64,000 nucleotides of DNA from an uncultured Acidaminococcus sp. (GTDB lineage: Bacteria; Bacillota; Negativicutes; Acidaminococcales; Acidaminococcaceae), in assembly GCA_900554515.1 (NCBI GenBank), contig USHN01000001.1:109848-173847 (forward strand). Direction: 5' to 3'. Below are positions 33,914 to 42,005 of the stretch, piece after piece; the first letter of the stretch is position 1; the number at the start of each line of letters is the position of its first letter. The position numbers were made by a program, and so were the translations under genes. The notes under the pieces are model-generated. The model ran no database searches, was not told the DNA's origin, and saw nothing but the letters and a program-made list of their open reading frames with translations.

Positions 33914-34984
33914 TCAGAAGTAGCGCTGCATCAGGCTGTCCAATAACAGCTGGGTGGTGTCCAAGGATTGTTGGATGGTGGCTTTGGTTTGGGTGACACA
34001 ATTCTTAAACTCCACGAACTTTTCCTGCTGTCTAAGATTCGGCAATGGAATCTCTAAGTTTTTGATAGCCGATAAATTTAGTGTTTTTTGAGCTATTCCT
34101 TTCACATTCTCATTGATTCTATTCTGTACATCATTGGAAAGAATTGCGCTATGCAAGAATTCACTATTAACTATATCCTGTCTCGGCTTTAAATATGCTA
34201 TATGTCTTTGAAATAAAAATTTTTGATGGCTTTTTACAACAGCAGGATGTCCGTAGGAACCAACGGTTGACAAGACAATATCTCCCATTTCTATTGGAGT
34301 CCTTTTTATTAAATCGTCATAAGTATCCTGACTAATATGTTTTTCTGCATTATAGTCAATCTCGTTATTCGTTATATTTGAGACAAAAATAAAAGGAATT
34401 CCTTCTTCTGCAAATTTAGGTGGTTGGTGTGTACCATCAGTGATAATTGAGCAAACATCTTTCATCTTTGCCTTTGTCAACACGTCCCCGAACATCTCCA
34501 CAAACCGGGCTTTGATGAGGGTATCCAGCTGCTGGAGCTGATGGCGACGAAATGACAAAATATCTTTTACTTTATTTAATAGAAACACTATTGCCTTCTG
34601 TTGTTCAATATCTGGTAAATCTATAATAGCATTTGTGAGATTTCCCAACTTTATGTATTTTATAACTCCACCAATTGATTCTCTTCTTAATTGTTCTACA
34701 TACTCTTCCATAAAGGAGTAAAGGTAAGGCATAAAAAGTTTACCATTGCTGGAATCCTCAATTATGTAAGTACGCTGATAGGCATCAAATTTTCCTTTAT
34801 AATATTTTACATTTAGGTCGCCATTGCCAGCCACAAGTACAGCTTCACAATCATATGAATATGATGATATTTTTAAAGTTTCTCTTGAACAAGTAAAAAA
34901 CGGATATTTTCCATTCTGAGATGCAGCATTTGCATCCAACTTTCCTGTTCTAATTCTAGTAATATCCCCTATTTTTATCTTCAT
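33914..34984 (-). CDS. hsdS: orphan type I specificity subunit (HsdS, two target domains)
   Basis: A 356-residue full-length HsdS. The first target domain is at 1-120, the central coiled region at 125-165 (IEQQKAIVFLLNKVKDILSF, LDTLIKARFVEMFGD), the second target domain at 170-310 and the terminal coil at 315-356 (LRQQEKFVEFKN). Target domains are AT-rich and the coils GC-richer, the usual mosaic of shuffled specificity genes. No hsdM or hsdR is next to it; the only hsdM in the window is 24 kb away. Neither half resembles the 7938 HsdS closely, so it may serve another methylase. It may also be a stranded remnant. Confidence 0.9.
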   Translation of the reverse strand: MKIKIGDITRIRTGKLDANAASQNGKYPFFTCSRETLKISSYSYDCEAVLVAGNGDLNVKYYKGKFDAYQRTYIIEDSSNGKLFMPYLYSFMEEYVEQLRRESIGGVIKYIKLGNLTNAIIDLPDIEQQKAIVFLLNKVKDILSFRRHQLQQLDTLIKARFVEMFGDVLTKAKMKDVCSIITDGTHQPPKFAEEGIPFIFVSNITNNEIDYNAEKHISQDTYDDLIKRTPIEMGDIVLSTVGSYGHPAVVKSHQKFLFQRHIAYLKPRQDIVNSEFLHSAILSNDVQNRINENVKGIAQKTLNLSAIKNLEIPLPNLRQQEKFVEFKNCVTQTKATIQQSLDTTQLLLDSLMQRYF

Positions 34985-35447
34985 ACTTAATCCTTATATA
35001 GTCTAATGCCTACTGCCTTCCAGCATCGTTTCCAGTTTCTTCAGCTATGCCCCAATTTCCGGCTTCACTTTTCCACTATTTCCTCCATAGGGGGAATATT
35101 CCGTTCGTTTTTACGAGCTTATATCGCAGCTCCCACAGCCTTCATAAAAAGTAACACGCTTATTTTACCATTGAATATATCAGGTGTTCAAGGTGCATGG
35201 GATAAAGTAAAATGGACATGAAGCAAAATTGCCTCATGTCCACTAGAAATGAATGAATTTAAGGTAGTCCACAACATTTAACAAAGAACCCTTATAGTAT
35301 ATAAGGCTCTGCAAGATGTACTATTTCTATACAGTACTGCGAATTCAATTTCTTAAAGCAACTGTCATCTTGGTATAATTAAAGATTTTACAACAGCACT
35401 GAACTCTTGCCATCATTGAATGACATTCTTAAGAATTTTTGAATATC
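34985..35447. other. gene-poor decayed stretch
   Basis: 463 AT-rich bases. On the minus strand upstream of hsdS there are coding-like fragments broken by stops and a frame change (KNERNIPPMEEIVEK; KVKPEIGA then LKKLETMLEGSRH), perhaps the end of a lost upstream gene. A hairpin TGGACATGAAG / CCTCATGTCCA is at 35213-35242 and a perfect palindrome CCTTATA-GTA-TATAAGG at 35290-35306. No intact gene seen. Confidence 0.55.
35213..35242 (-). terminator. orphan terminator hairpin, copy of one at 63910
   Basis: TGGACATGA(A/G)G stem with flanking TTCTAG and a T-rich side on the minus strand. It is the same element that ends the outer-membrane gene at the right edge, but here no intact gene precedes it. 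Confidence 0.6.
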
Positions 35448-36116
35448 TCAAAAATAGTATCCTAAACCATTGTTATTCACATGATAGACAAACTGATCAG
35501 CTTCATAGGTATCACCCATGACTTTAGGAAGATAACTTGTACGATACTGAATGGCCATTATGCGATTACTATTTTGTCCAATCATAAAATCAATATGGTG
35601 ATGTTTCCGATCAAAATAGGTTATTTGATAATACCTTTCCCATCCTCTTCTAGTCTGTACTTTATGGCTAACACAAGTCATATAATATCCCATGCGTGGC
35701 TGATTATTTATAAAATTTTCGTCACTGGTAGGGCGTGCTTCACCATAGGTTTCAATTAGCTTTTTCACAGAATCCCCTACTTGAATTCCTAAATCTGTTT
35801 TAGGGCCTGGATTTATAAAGATCAGATAATACAACACACCCGGGTCCGCCCCCAAAACAGAGTTTCCATTGGAAATAGCCATAAACATAGTATTATCTTT
35901 TGTAATGTAATAGTCAAACCCTAATTTTTTATTGTAGAACCGATAGTTATGCGAATTAAGATAATCCCACATGGGTTGTAAGGGATCAGTATGGAAATTA
36001 TCCAAAACTCCTGCATCCTCCACATATGCATGCGCTGGGGTTACCTCAAAACATACCCCAAACAGAATTCCCACCGAAAGAATTAGGCCAAATGTTTTCC
36101 TTTTAAATCCCATCAT
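35448..36116 (-). CDS. exported hypothetical protein
   Basis: A 222-residue protein from ATG 36116 (AAAGGGG upstream). It has a signal peptide (KRKTFGLILSVGILFGVCFE, cleavage after AHA) and a mature domain with strands and turns (LGIQVGDSVKKLIETYGEAR, YYQITYFDRKHHHIDFMI, RIMAIQYRTSYLP). The phrase VGDSVKKLIETYGEA resembles the helix-strand unit of SmpA/OmlA-like or stalk-like periplasmic domains, but I cannot assign it. AT-rich, like the island it lies in. Monocistronic. Confidence 0.7.
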   Translation of the reverse strand: MMGFKRKTFGLILSVGILFGVCFEVTPAHAYVEDAGVLDNFHTDPLQPMWDYLNSHNYRFYNKKLGFDYYITKDNTMFMAISNGNSVLGADPGVLYYLIFINPGPKTDLGIQVGDSVKKLIETYGEARPTSDENFINNQPRMGYYMTCVSHKVQTRRGWERYYQITYFDRKHHHIDFMIGQNSNRIMAIQYRTSYLPKVMGDTYEADQFVYHVNNNGLGYYF

Positions 36117-36217
36117 AACCACTACCCCTTTCGATTGTTTCACAGGTGGAATATACAAAAGCAGCATATCCAGTTTTTATTTTATCATTTTTCTCTTATT
36201 TACACCACTCTTCATTG

Positions 36218-36236
36218 ACAGGTTAAACGAACCTGT
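36218..36236. promoter_or_regulatory. perfect inverted repeat upstream of the exported protein
   Basis: ACAGGTT-AAACG-AACCTGT lies about 100 bases upstream of the gene at 35448-36116, upstream of a TAAAAT-like -10 on the minus strand. It could be an operator. Confidence 0.4.
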
Positions 36237-36315
36237 TAAATGAAAAAGCAGATGTGGCTTAGTAAAAATCTAATAGTGTTTGCTTTTCCAAGTTGCGACT
36301 TCTTGCCATTTTTTT

Positions 36316-36410
36316 AAATATTTCACGTAAAACATTACCCCTACATATGTACGAAATCTCATATGGGATGCGGCTTTTGGGGCGTTACCGACTCTGACTA
36401 TTTCACAAGA
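36316..36410. repeat. direct repeat copy 2 (degenerate parS)
   Basis: Diverged copy of 33761-33850 in the same orientation; its parS core has two mismatches. The remaining gap to the tRNA cluster holds two copies of CCCCCAAGGGGGCGGACA (36442 and 36498), each with a perfect CCCCC-AA-GGGGG stem. I see no gene in 36117-36589. Confidence 0.75.
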
Positions 36411-36551
36411 TTTCCCCCACCACCGCTTATGCGGTCCCCCGCCCCCAAGGGGGCGGACAAAAATTGGGTAGGGTCTTTTGACTCCATACTTTTTCAACCC
36501 CCAAGGGGGCGGACAGAAGATAAAGTTTTTGGATTTTTCTTGTTAGAAAAG

Positions 36552-36580
36552 CAAAAAACGGGCTTCCATCGGAAGTCCGT
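36552..36580 (-). terminator. terminator of the six-tRNA operon
   Basis: ACGGACTTCC-GAT-GGAAGCCCGT followed by TTTTTT on the minus strand, 10 bases after the last tRNA. Confidence 0.85.
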
Positions 36581-36589
36581 CATAATTAC

Positions 36590-36666
36590 TGGTGACCCAG
36601 GGGCGATTCGAACGCTCGACACACGGCTTAGAAGGCCGTTGCTCTATCCAGCTGAGCTACTGGGCC
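36590..36666 (-). tRNA. tRNA-Arg (TCT), CCA encoded
   Basis: Acceptor GGCCCAG/CTGGGTC (one G-U), anticodon loop CTTCTAA on ACGGC/GCCGT. Last in the leftward six-gene cluster. Confidence 0.95.
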
Positions 36667-36676
36667 AAAAATGAAA

Positions 36677-36750
36677 TGGAGCGGGTGATGGGAATCGAAC
36701 CCACATAACCAGCTTGGAAGGCTGGGGCTCTACCACTGAGCTACACCCGC
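36677..36750 (-). tRNA. tRNA-Gly (TCC), CCA encoded
   Basis: Acceptor GCGGGTG/CACCCGC with U73, anticodon loop CTTCCAA on CCAGC/GCTGG. Confidence 0.95.
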
Positions 36751-36762
36751 ATGAAAAAATAT

Positions 36763-36839
36763 TGGTCGGAGCGACAGGATTTGAACCTACGACCCCCTGC
36801 TCCCAAGGCAGGTGCTCTACCAAACTGAGCTACGCCCCG
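36763..36839 (-). tRNA. tRNA-Pro (TGG), CCA encoded
   Basis: Acceptor CGGGGCG/CGCTCCG, anticodon loop CTTGGGA on CCTGC/GCAGG. Confidence 0.95.
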
Positions 36840-36860
36840 CCGCAATCGGCATGAAAAAAA

Positions 36861-36936
36861 TGGTGGGCGCTAACAGGATCGAACTGCTGACATTCTGCTT
36901 GTAAGGCAGACGCTCTCCCAGCTGAGCTAAGCGCCC
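36861..36936 (-). tRNA. tRNA-Val (TAC), CCA encoded
   Basis: Acceptor GGGCGCT/AGCGCCC, anticodon loop CTTACAA on TCTGC/GCAGA. Confidence 0.95.
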
Positions 36937-36941
36937 ATATG

Positions 36942-37016
36942 TGGTGACCGGGGCGGGAATCGAACCCGCGATACCGCCGTGAAAGGGCGGTGTCTTAACC
37001 TCTTGACCACCCGGCC
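36942..37016 (-). tRNA. tRNA-Glu (TTC), CCA encoded
   Basis: Acceptor GGCCGGG/CCCGGTC, anticodon loop CTTTCAC on CCGCC/GGCGG. Confidence 0.95.
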
Positions 37017-37018
37017 AT

Positions 37019-37093
37019 TGGCTCCCCGAGTAAGACTCGAACTTACAACAACTCGATTAACAGTCGAGTGCTCTACCATTGAGCTATCGGGGA
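37019..37093 (-). tRNA. tRNA-Asn (GTT), CCA encoded
   Basis: Acceptor TCCCCGA/TCGGGGA with G73, anticodon loop CTGTTAA on CTCGA/TCGAG. First gene of the cluster. Confidence 0.95.
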
Positions 37094-37196
37094 ATACTGC
37101 GACGCTTGACGCCGCAGGTATTATTGTACTAAACAAGGATAGGAATGTCAAGCAGTTTTTTATCCTGGCACCCGGCGGATTTTATCGGTGTATCCA

Positions 37197-37565
37197 TCAA
37201 CGCGGCAAATCTTTCTGGACTCTTTTCTGATTTTGCGAGCCATAAACGACTCTTAAAATTGTCACCGTTTTTACGGTATCTTGTACGACATAATAAAACA
37301 GATACGCATCAACGACTTTTCTCCGAATAGAGGCACCGTTTAAGAACTCATTTTCAATCTCCGGGCTACTATACGGATAAAGACAAACTTCCTTGAATTT
37401 ATCCTGCAAATGGGCAAAAAATGTAGCTGCTGCCAATGGATTACACAATTTCAAGGAAATATAGGACAGTATCTCATCCAAGTCTGCTTCTGCAGTTTCC
37501 GTCAGCAGCAGCCGATACTTAGAGATGGTATTTGTCTTTGAGCTGTTGCATCGCATCGGTGCCAT
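37197..37565 (-). CDS. RelE/ParE-family toxin
   Basis: About 122 residues from ATG 37565 (AAGGAAAGG upstream, within the antitoxin gene). The ParE/RelE fold is visible from residue 14: YRLLLTETAEADLDEILSYI, then FKEVCLYPYSSPEIENE and the core strand RRKVVDAYLFYYVVQD ending ILRVVYG. The family acts as a ribosome-dependent mRNase or a gyrase inhibitor; which one cannot be decided here. The overlap with the antitoxin (47 bases) is long, so a later non-ATG start is possible. Confidence 0.85.
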   Translation of the reverse strand: MAPMRCNSSKTNTISKYRLLLTETAEADLDEILSYISLKLCNPLAAATFFAHLQDKFKEVCLYPYSSPEIENEFLNGASIRRKVVDAYLFYYVVQDTVKTVTILRVVYGSQNQKRVQKDLPR

Positions 37566-37776
37566 CCACAACCTTTCCTTCTTTTAAATCCTGCAATCCT
37601 TTGAATAGGAGTTTTGCTTCTTCTAATTGGTGCTGCCGCTTTTCATAATAGTCGATATCCATGACAACAAGGCGCCCATAGCCATTTTTTGTGACATAGA
37701 CAGGACCTTGTTCTTTAACGCAGAGTTCTTCAATTTTAACGGTATCTCGTAAATCCCGCATTGGAATAATCCGCAT
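37519..37776 (-). CDS. Phd/YefM-family antitoxin
   Basis: An 85-residue protein with AAAGGAGGCG before ATG. The N-terminal DNA-binding Phd/YefM domain (MRIIPMRDLRDTVKIEELC, VYVTKNGYGRLVVMDIDYYE) is followed by a charged C-terminal toxin-binding tail (DAMQQLKDKYHL). It would bind the palindrome at 37807-37831 and repress the pair. Confidence 0.9.
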   Translation of the reverse strand: MRIIPMRDLRDTVKIEELCVKEQGPVYVTKNGYGRLVVMDIDYYEKRQHQLEEAKLLFKGLQDLKEGKVVDGTDAMQQLKDKYHL

Positions 37777-37801
37777 AAGGCTCGCCTCCTTTACCGGCTT
37801 A

Positions 37802-37831
37802 ATTATACCATAATTATGTCTATATTATGGT
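37802..37831 (-). promoter_or_regulatory. promoter and operator of the toxin-antitoxin pair
   Basis: Perfect inverted repeat ACCATAAT (37807-37814) and ATTATGGT (37824-37831), directly abutting an extended -10 (TGGTATAAT on the minus strand, box at 37802-37807). This is the expected layout for antitoxin autorepression. Confidence 0.7.
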
Positions 37832-37838
37832 CTTTTAT

Positions 37839-37866
37839 GAAAAAAGCCCCGGAAATTCCGGGGCCA
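37839..37866 (-). terminator. terminator of the heme operon
   Basis: GGCCCCGGAATTTCCGGGGC then TTTTTT on the minus strand, 45 bases after the ChuW-like gene. Confidence 0.85.
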
Positions 37867-37910
37867 TCAGCACGTATATAGAAAATCTTTTCAAATGTCT
37901 TGCAAATTCC

Positions 37911-39308
37911 TTATCCCTGTACTGCTACGTTGGCCCGGGCGATTTCCGGGGCTTCGGCCAGCAGCAGCTGGATACATTCCAAAATGGTCTGTGTCATATT
38001 GACCTGCCAGAATTGGCCGGCTTCGGTCAGTTGGTAAGCCGTGCCGTTATATTTCCACAGGCCATAGGTTTCCCACAGGTTTCCTAAAAATTCCAATTCG
38101 CCTAATCTGGCATCCATCTGCTTTAGCACAGAAAGATCCAAACGGCACTGGTTCATCTGGGCCTGCACCACACTTTCATAGGATGCCAGCGGAGATTGTT
38201 CCATCAGTGCCATGAATGGCTTCTGCCCGGCCTGTACCATTTTTTCATAGACGGGCAATACCCGGTGCAGCATGGTGCTGGTGCCATCCACGTGACCTCC
38301 CGCGCCGCAGCCAAAGGGGAATAATTGTGTTCCCGCCCGGGCCATAGTATTGTACAGGCTCCGTTCCCGGTTATTCCGGGCCCAGTGACAAAAACTCAGG
38401 CGTTTCCAGCCGTACACATCCATCAGCTGCTTGCCCACTTGGAACATTTCTGTCTGCTTTTGGGTAACCGCTGCCGGAGACAGGGTTCCTTTATCAATGG
38501 CTTTTGCCAGATCGCTGCCGGAAAAAACGTCCAATTGATACAGGTCTGCGCCATCCACGCCGCTGGCGATGAGATCCAATACGTCCTGCTTCCATACGTC
38601 CAGCGTCTGGTCCGGCAGGCCGTACATCAGATCAATAACCACGGCACACTGGTTGTAGGCAGACAGCTCCCGCAATTTTTGAAACACGGTATCCCGGTCG
38701 TCAATGCGTCCTACCTGTTTCCGCACTTTTGTGTTGAAAGACTGCACGCCCAAAGACATCCGGTTGACGCCTTCGGCAAACCACACGTCCATTTTTTCCG
38801 GCACCAGGTCGTGAATCCGGCCTTCCAACGTTAATTCGTAATCGTTGGCAAGGGGCAGGCAGCGACGGATAGCCGACAAAAGTTTCCGGGCGTTTTCCGG
38901 GGACAGGGACGTAGGGGTTCCTCCGCCGATAAAAACGGCCTGGATAGGCGCTGCCTGGAGCCGGGGCTGCTTGGCTTCCTGTTCCAGTTCCTGCACCAGA
39001 ATCCGTACGTAATTGTCCTCTGCCTGTTGGTCCGTCCCGTTTTGGAAAAATCCGCAGTACAGGCATTTGGTTTTACAAAAAGGGATATGGAAGTAGGCCA
39101 TCTGCAAAGGATTGCCTTCAGGCTTACTGCTCATGATTTTTTCCCAGCGGGCCTGGGCCATGGGGGGAGGAATCATCTTCCCCCCGATGCCTGCATGCAC
39201 TACCCGTTTGGTCACAAAGGCTGCCGCTAGTGGATTATCCACTTTGCGGCCAAACTGTGTCAGCTGGTCTTCCGGGCTCAGTCCGTTAAAATAAGTCTCT
39301 AATTTCAT
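37911..39308 (-). CDS. hutW: anaerobic heme-degradation radical SAM methyltransferase (ChuW/HutW-like)
   Basis: A 465-residue radical SAM protein of the HemN/HemW superfamily. The 4Fe-4S motif is C78xxxC82xxC85 (FHIPFCKTKCLYCGF), followed by FIGGGTPTSLSP and MSLGVQSFN. The extended N-terminus with RVVHAGIGGKMIPPP and the setting beside a flavodoxin and a TonB receptor favour ChuW/HutW/HmuW, which opens heme without oxygen and releases iron, over coproporphyrinogen oxidase or the HemW chaperone. It overlaps the flavodoxin by 4 bases. Last gene of the ten-gene unit. The assignment is by family pattern and context. Confidence 0.82.
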   Translation of the reverse strand: MKLETYFNGLSPEDQLTQFGRKVDNPLAAAFVTKRVVHAGIGGKMIPPPMAQARWEKIMSSKPEGNPLQMAYFHIPFCKTKCLYCGFFQNGTDQQAEDNYVRILVQELEQEAKQPRLQAAPIQAVFIGGGTPTSLSPENARKLLSAIRRCLPLANDYELTLEGRIHDLVPEKMDVWFAEGVNRMSLGVQSFNTKVRKQVGRIDDRDTVFQKLRELSAYNQCAVVIDLMYGLPDQTLDVWKQDVLDLIASGVDGADLYQLDVFSGSDLAKAIDKGTLSPAAVTQKQTEMFQVGKQLMDVYGWKRLSFCHWARNNRERSLYNTMARAGTQLFPFGCGAGGHVDGTSTMLHRVLPVYEKMVQAGQKPFMALMEQSPLASYESVVQAQMNQCRLDLSVLKQMDARLGELEFLGNLWETYGLWKYNGTAYQLTEAGQFWQVNMTQTILECIQLLLAEAPEIARANVAVQG

Positions 39309-39838
39309 GGCTTACCGTCCAGTTCCACCTCCGTCCGTACTTCCTGGGCAAAGGCCACCGCATTTTGCAGATCCTTGGCATCCGGATGGGATGCGGCCGC
39401 TTTATGCCGGGCTTCACTGGCTGCATTTCTGCCGTGGATATTGTCAGCCGGGAAGCGTTTGTACATGGCTTCAATGAGTTTGGGATCCACCTTGCCCTGG
39501 CAGATGAACATAGCCAGTGGCTTTTTCCCATCGGGCAGCAGGGCGGCTCCGTTTTCCAGGGATTTTTTGGCATGGTCGCTTTGAGGATCGGCGCCCAGCG
39601 TGGCAAAAATCGCCACGGTTTTATTGTGGAGCTGCGCCAGTACCGCTTTGGAAGCATCGTCCGCCGTTCCCTTATCCACCCAGAATCCCATGAATACGCA
39701 GTCATAGGAAGCCAGGTCGTCCGGCAGGCCTTCTTTGATATTGCAGCAGGGAGTTCCCCCGGGCAGCGCAGACTGGATTGCCTGCGCCACCATTTGGGTA
39801 TTGCCCGTACGGGTCGAATAGAGTACCAAATATTTCAT
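39305..39838 (-). CDS. flavodoxin-family protein, likely electron donor for heme degradation
   Basis: A 177-residue flavodoxin fold with the FMN phosphate loop STRTGNTQMVAQAI at 8-21, GFWVDKGTAD near 52 and FATLGADPQS near 79. The C-terminal lobe is rich in His/Ala/Lys. It directly precedes the ChuW/HutW-like gene with a 4-base overlap. In Fusobacterium a flavodoxin (HmuF) reduces the equivalent radical SAM enzyme (established for that system), so the same role is inferred here. BilS-like flavodoxins are a lesser alternative. Confidence 0.85.
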   Translation of the reverse strand: MKYLVLYSTRTGNTQMVAQAIQSALPGGTPCCNIKEGLPDDLASYDCVFMGFWVDKGTADDASKAVLAQLHNKTVAIFATLGADPQSDHAKKSLENGAALLPDGKKPLAMFICQGKVDPKLIEAMYKRFPADNIHGRNAASEARHKAAASHPDAKDLQNAVAFAQEVRTEVELDGKP

Positions 39839-39853
39839 TCGTTCATTCTCCTC

Positions 39854-41851
39854 TTAGAATTTCCATTCCATACCAGCTCTCCAGAAGCGGCCATCAATAG
39901 CCAGGCTGGTGTCATCATCAAAGGTCTTGTTAAACAGGTTGTCCACGCCCACATACATGGACAGGTTGCCAATATTTTTGGTCACTACAAAGTTGGTCAG
40001 GCTGTAGCTGTAGTTTTCATCCTGGCTGGTTCTGTAGTTCTGGAACCATTGGTTATACAGGGTAGCAGACCAAGGATTCTTTTTCGCATCCGTCCAGGTC
40101 AGTTCTACAGTCCCCGTGTTATAGGCTCTGCCGGACAGCCGTTCTTTCGTGACATCGTTCCGTGCATCCAGGTAGGTGTAGTTGGCTCTTGCGGACCAAT
40201 GCTTATCAAAGGTATAACTGGTTTCTGCTTCCACGCCCTGGAACGTAGCCTGGTCCACATTGACATAATGGGAAATGGAGGCCAGCGGAGAGCTATAGCC
40301 CACGCGGAAGCCAGGACCAAAGTAATCGTTCTTCGTATCAATCAGGTTTTCAATCTTGTTGTGGAAATAGGTTAGTTTTCCAGTTGCTTTTCCCAATTCC
40401 CCTTCCAGGCTGATATCAAAGTTGGTGGATTTCTCCGGTTTCAGATCCGGATTGCCGTCCACGTGTACGGACATTCTGGGAATGGGTGCATGATCAAAGT
40501 TGGCATAGAGCTCAAAAATGGAAGGCGCCCGGTAGGCTTTTCCATAGTTGACTTTCACGCGGCTACTGTTGCTCATTTTATAGGTTACGCCTGCCCGGGG
40601 TGACCATTCGCTGCCGAAGCTGTCGTGATGGTCAAAGCGGATAGAAGGCACAAACAGCAGTCTATCATTCAAGAGACGCATTTCATCTTCCAGATAGAAG
40701 GCGTAAGTATTGACACTGGCCGTGCCATACTGGCTGGTCATGCCCAGGTAGTGCTGCGTCTGCTTTCCATTGCCAATACGGGTACCGCCGGCCTTTTGGT
40801 TTTTAAATTCCAGGCCATAGGTCAGCGTATTGTGTTTATCCATCTTGTAGGTATTTTTGGCTTCGTTGACCCAGACGGAATACTTAGCATGGTTGAAATC
40901 ATGCCATTCTCTGACTTGACGGGTGCGCGCTTCTTTCCCCAGCCGGTTATAGTAGGACTGCACTTCCCAGTCATTTCTGTTATCAAAGCCATAATACTTC
41001 ACGTGAAAATCTTCCCGGTTATTGTCGTAATAGGACCAGGAAGTTCCTACTGTGGTGCCCGCAGACTTGGAAGAAAATTGTTCTTTCAGGAAGCTGGCCC
41101 CAAAATCCAGTCCCTGATGATCGTCGAAACGATAGTTGGCATCAAAGGACAAATTCCGTCTGGGTCCATGTTGATTGGAGCCGCCATCTTCGGAACGTTC
41201 CCGGACATCGGTGAGGTTGACATCAAAGTTTACGTTCAGTTTTCCGATATTGCCGGTGGAAAAGCCTCCATAGATGGAAGATTCCTCGGTACCTGTACGG
41301 GTTCCCACATAGCCGCCAGCGACCTTATTTTTCTTGGTAATGATATTGATGACACCGCCGGTGGCATCGCTGCCCCAAACGGCAGAGCCGGACCCCCGGA
41401 GAATTTCAATCCGGTCAATGTTATTCACATTCAGACGGTTTAATTCGTACACGTTCGTGGTAGAGCTGGAATCTTCCCCAGCCATACGCCGCCCATCTAC
41501 CAGAATCAGTGTTTGTGTGGACCCCATACCCCGAATGCTGACTTCGTTTCCCACCATGGCGCTGTTTGTAGATACATCCAGGCTGGTGACGTTTTTCAGG
41601 GCATCCCGTACATTATAGATCCCTTTCTTTTGCATTTCTTCGGACGTAACCACCTGCACAGCCATAGGCACTTCTTTTTGCTGGAGTTTGGACCGGGTCG
41701 CTGTAACGACGGTTTCCCCCAAATCATAGCTTTCCATGCTGTCATCGCTGGCTGCGGCTCCGCAGACGCTGGCAGTGCCCAAAAGCAGTGTCAGCCCGAT
41801 AACAAATGCCAACTTCCGTTGTACTTTTTGGTTAACCTTTCTTTGAAGCAT
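39854..41851 (-). CDS. TonB-dependent outer-membrane receptor (heme/iron)
   Basis: A 665-residue receptor with a signal peptide (to about residue 33), a TonB box (ETVVTAT, 46-52), a plug domain (60-170; VSIRGMGSTQTLILVDGRRM, GVINIITKK) and a 22-strand barrel ending in the Omp signature Phe (MEWKF). The ligand is inferred to be heme because the next two genes degrade heme and the upstream ABC genes are FecBCD/BtuCDF-like. AAGGAG lies 12 bases before ATG. It follows tonB after a 154-base leader that contains a stable hairpin. Confidence 0.93.
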   Translation of the reverse strand: MLQRKVNQKVQRKLAFVIGLTLLLGTASVCGAAASDDSMESYDLGETVVTATRSKLQQKEVPMAVQVVTSEEMQKKGIYNVRDALKNVTSLDVSTNSAMVGNEVSIRGMGSTQTLILVDGRRMAGEDSSSTTNVYELNRLNVNNIDRIEILRGSGSAVWGSDATGGVINIITKKNKVAGGYVGTRTGTEESSIYGGFSTGNIGKLNVNFDVNLTDVRERSEDGGSNQHGPRRNLSFDANYRFDDHQGLDFGASFLKEQFSSKSAGTTVGTSWSYYDNNREDFHVKYYGFDNRNDWEVQSYYNRLGKEARTRQVREWHDFNHAKYSVWVNEAKNTYKMDKHNTLTYGLEFKNQKAGGTRIGNGKQTQHYLGMTSQYGTASVNTYAFYLEDEMRLLNDRLLFVPSIRFDHHDSFGSEWSPRAGVTYKMSNSSRVKVNYGKAYRAPSIFELYANFDHAPIPRMSVHVDGNPDLKPEKSTNFDISLEGELGKATGKLTYFHNKIENLIDTKNDYFGPGFRVGYSSPLASISHYVNVDQATFQGVEAETSYTFDKHWSARANYTYLDARNDVTKERLSGRAYNTGTVELTWTDAKKNPWSATLYNQWFQNYRTSQDENYSYSLTNFVVTKNIGNLSMYVGVDNLFNKTFDDDTSLAIDGRFWRAGMEWKF

Positions 41852-41884
41852 CCTGTTTTTCTCCTTTGTTGTTTATTGACAAAG

Positions 41885-41975
41885 ATCTAACCGCGAAGGA
41901 TGAACCTGCTGCCAAAGCATCCGGCTTCCCCTGTCCCGGAGCGGTATGGCAGCTGAAAGTTATAGTTTTTAGAAC
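41885..41975 (-). ncRNA. structured leader before the TonB receptor
   Basis: On the minus strand GCTGCCA and TGGCAGC enclose about 33 bases with further GC stems (CCGCTCCGG; AGCCGGATGC), then TTCATCCTTCGCGG. The 3' part recalls the end of cobalamin riboswitches, but the conserved cobalamin core box is not seen. It may instead be a processing hairpin that sets receptor level apart from tonB. Confidence 0.3.
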
Positions 41976-42005
41976 GATCAAAGCCCCCTTTGCTAGCGTG
42001 CTGAT

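Noticed and set aside
35006..35221. 71-residue plus-strand gene beside the orphan hsdS
   Set aside because: No ribosome site and it ends in the terminator hairpin; the opposite strand has decayed coding-like fragments instead.
37911..39308. HemN coproporphyrinogen oxidase or HemW chaperone
   Set aside because: Same superfamily, but the N-terminal extension and the flavodoxin/TonB receptor setting favour the heme-opening ChuW/HutW group.
41852..42005. Cobalamin riboswitch
   Set aside because: Only the 3' tract is reminiscent; the conserved core box is missing, so it is kept only as a low-confidence leader structure.
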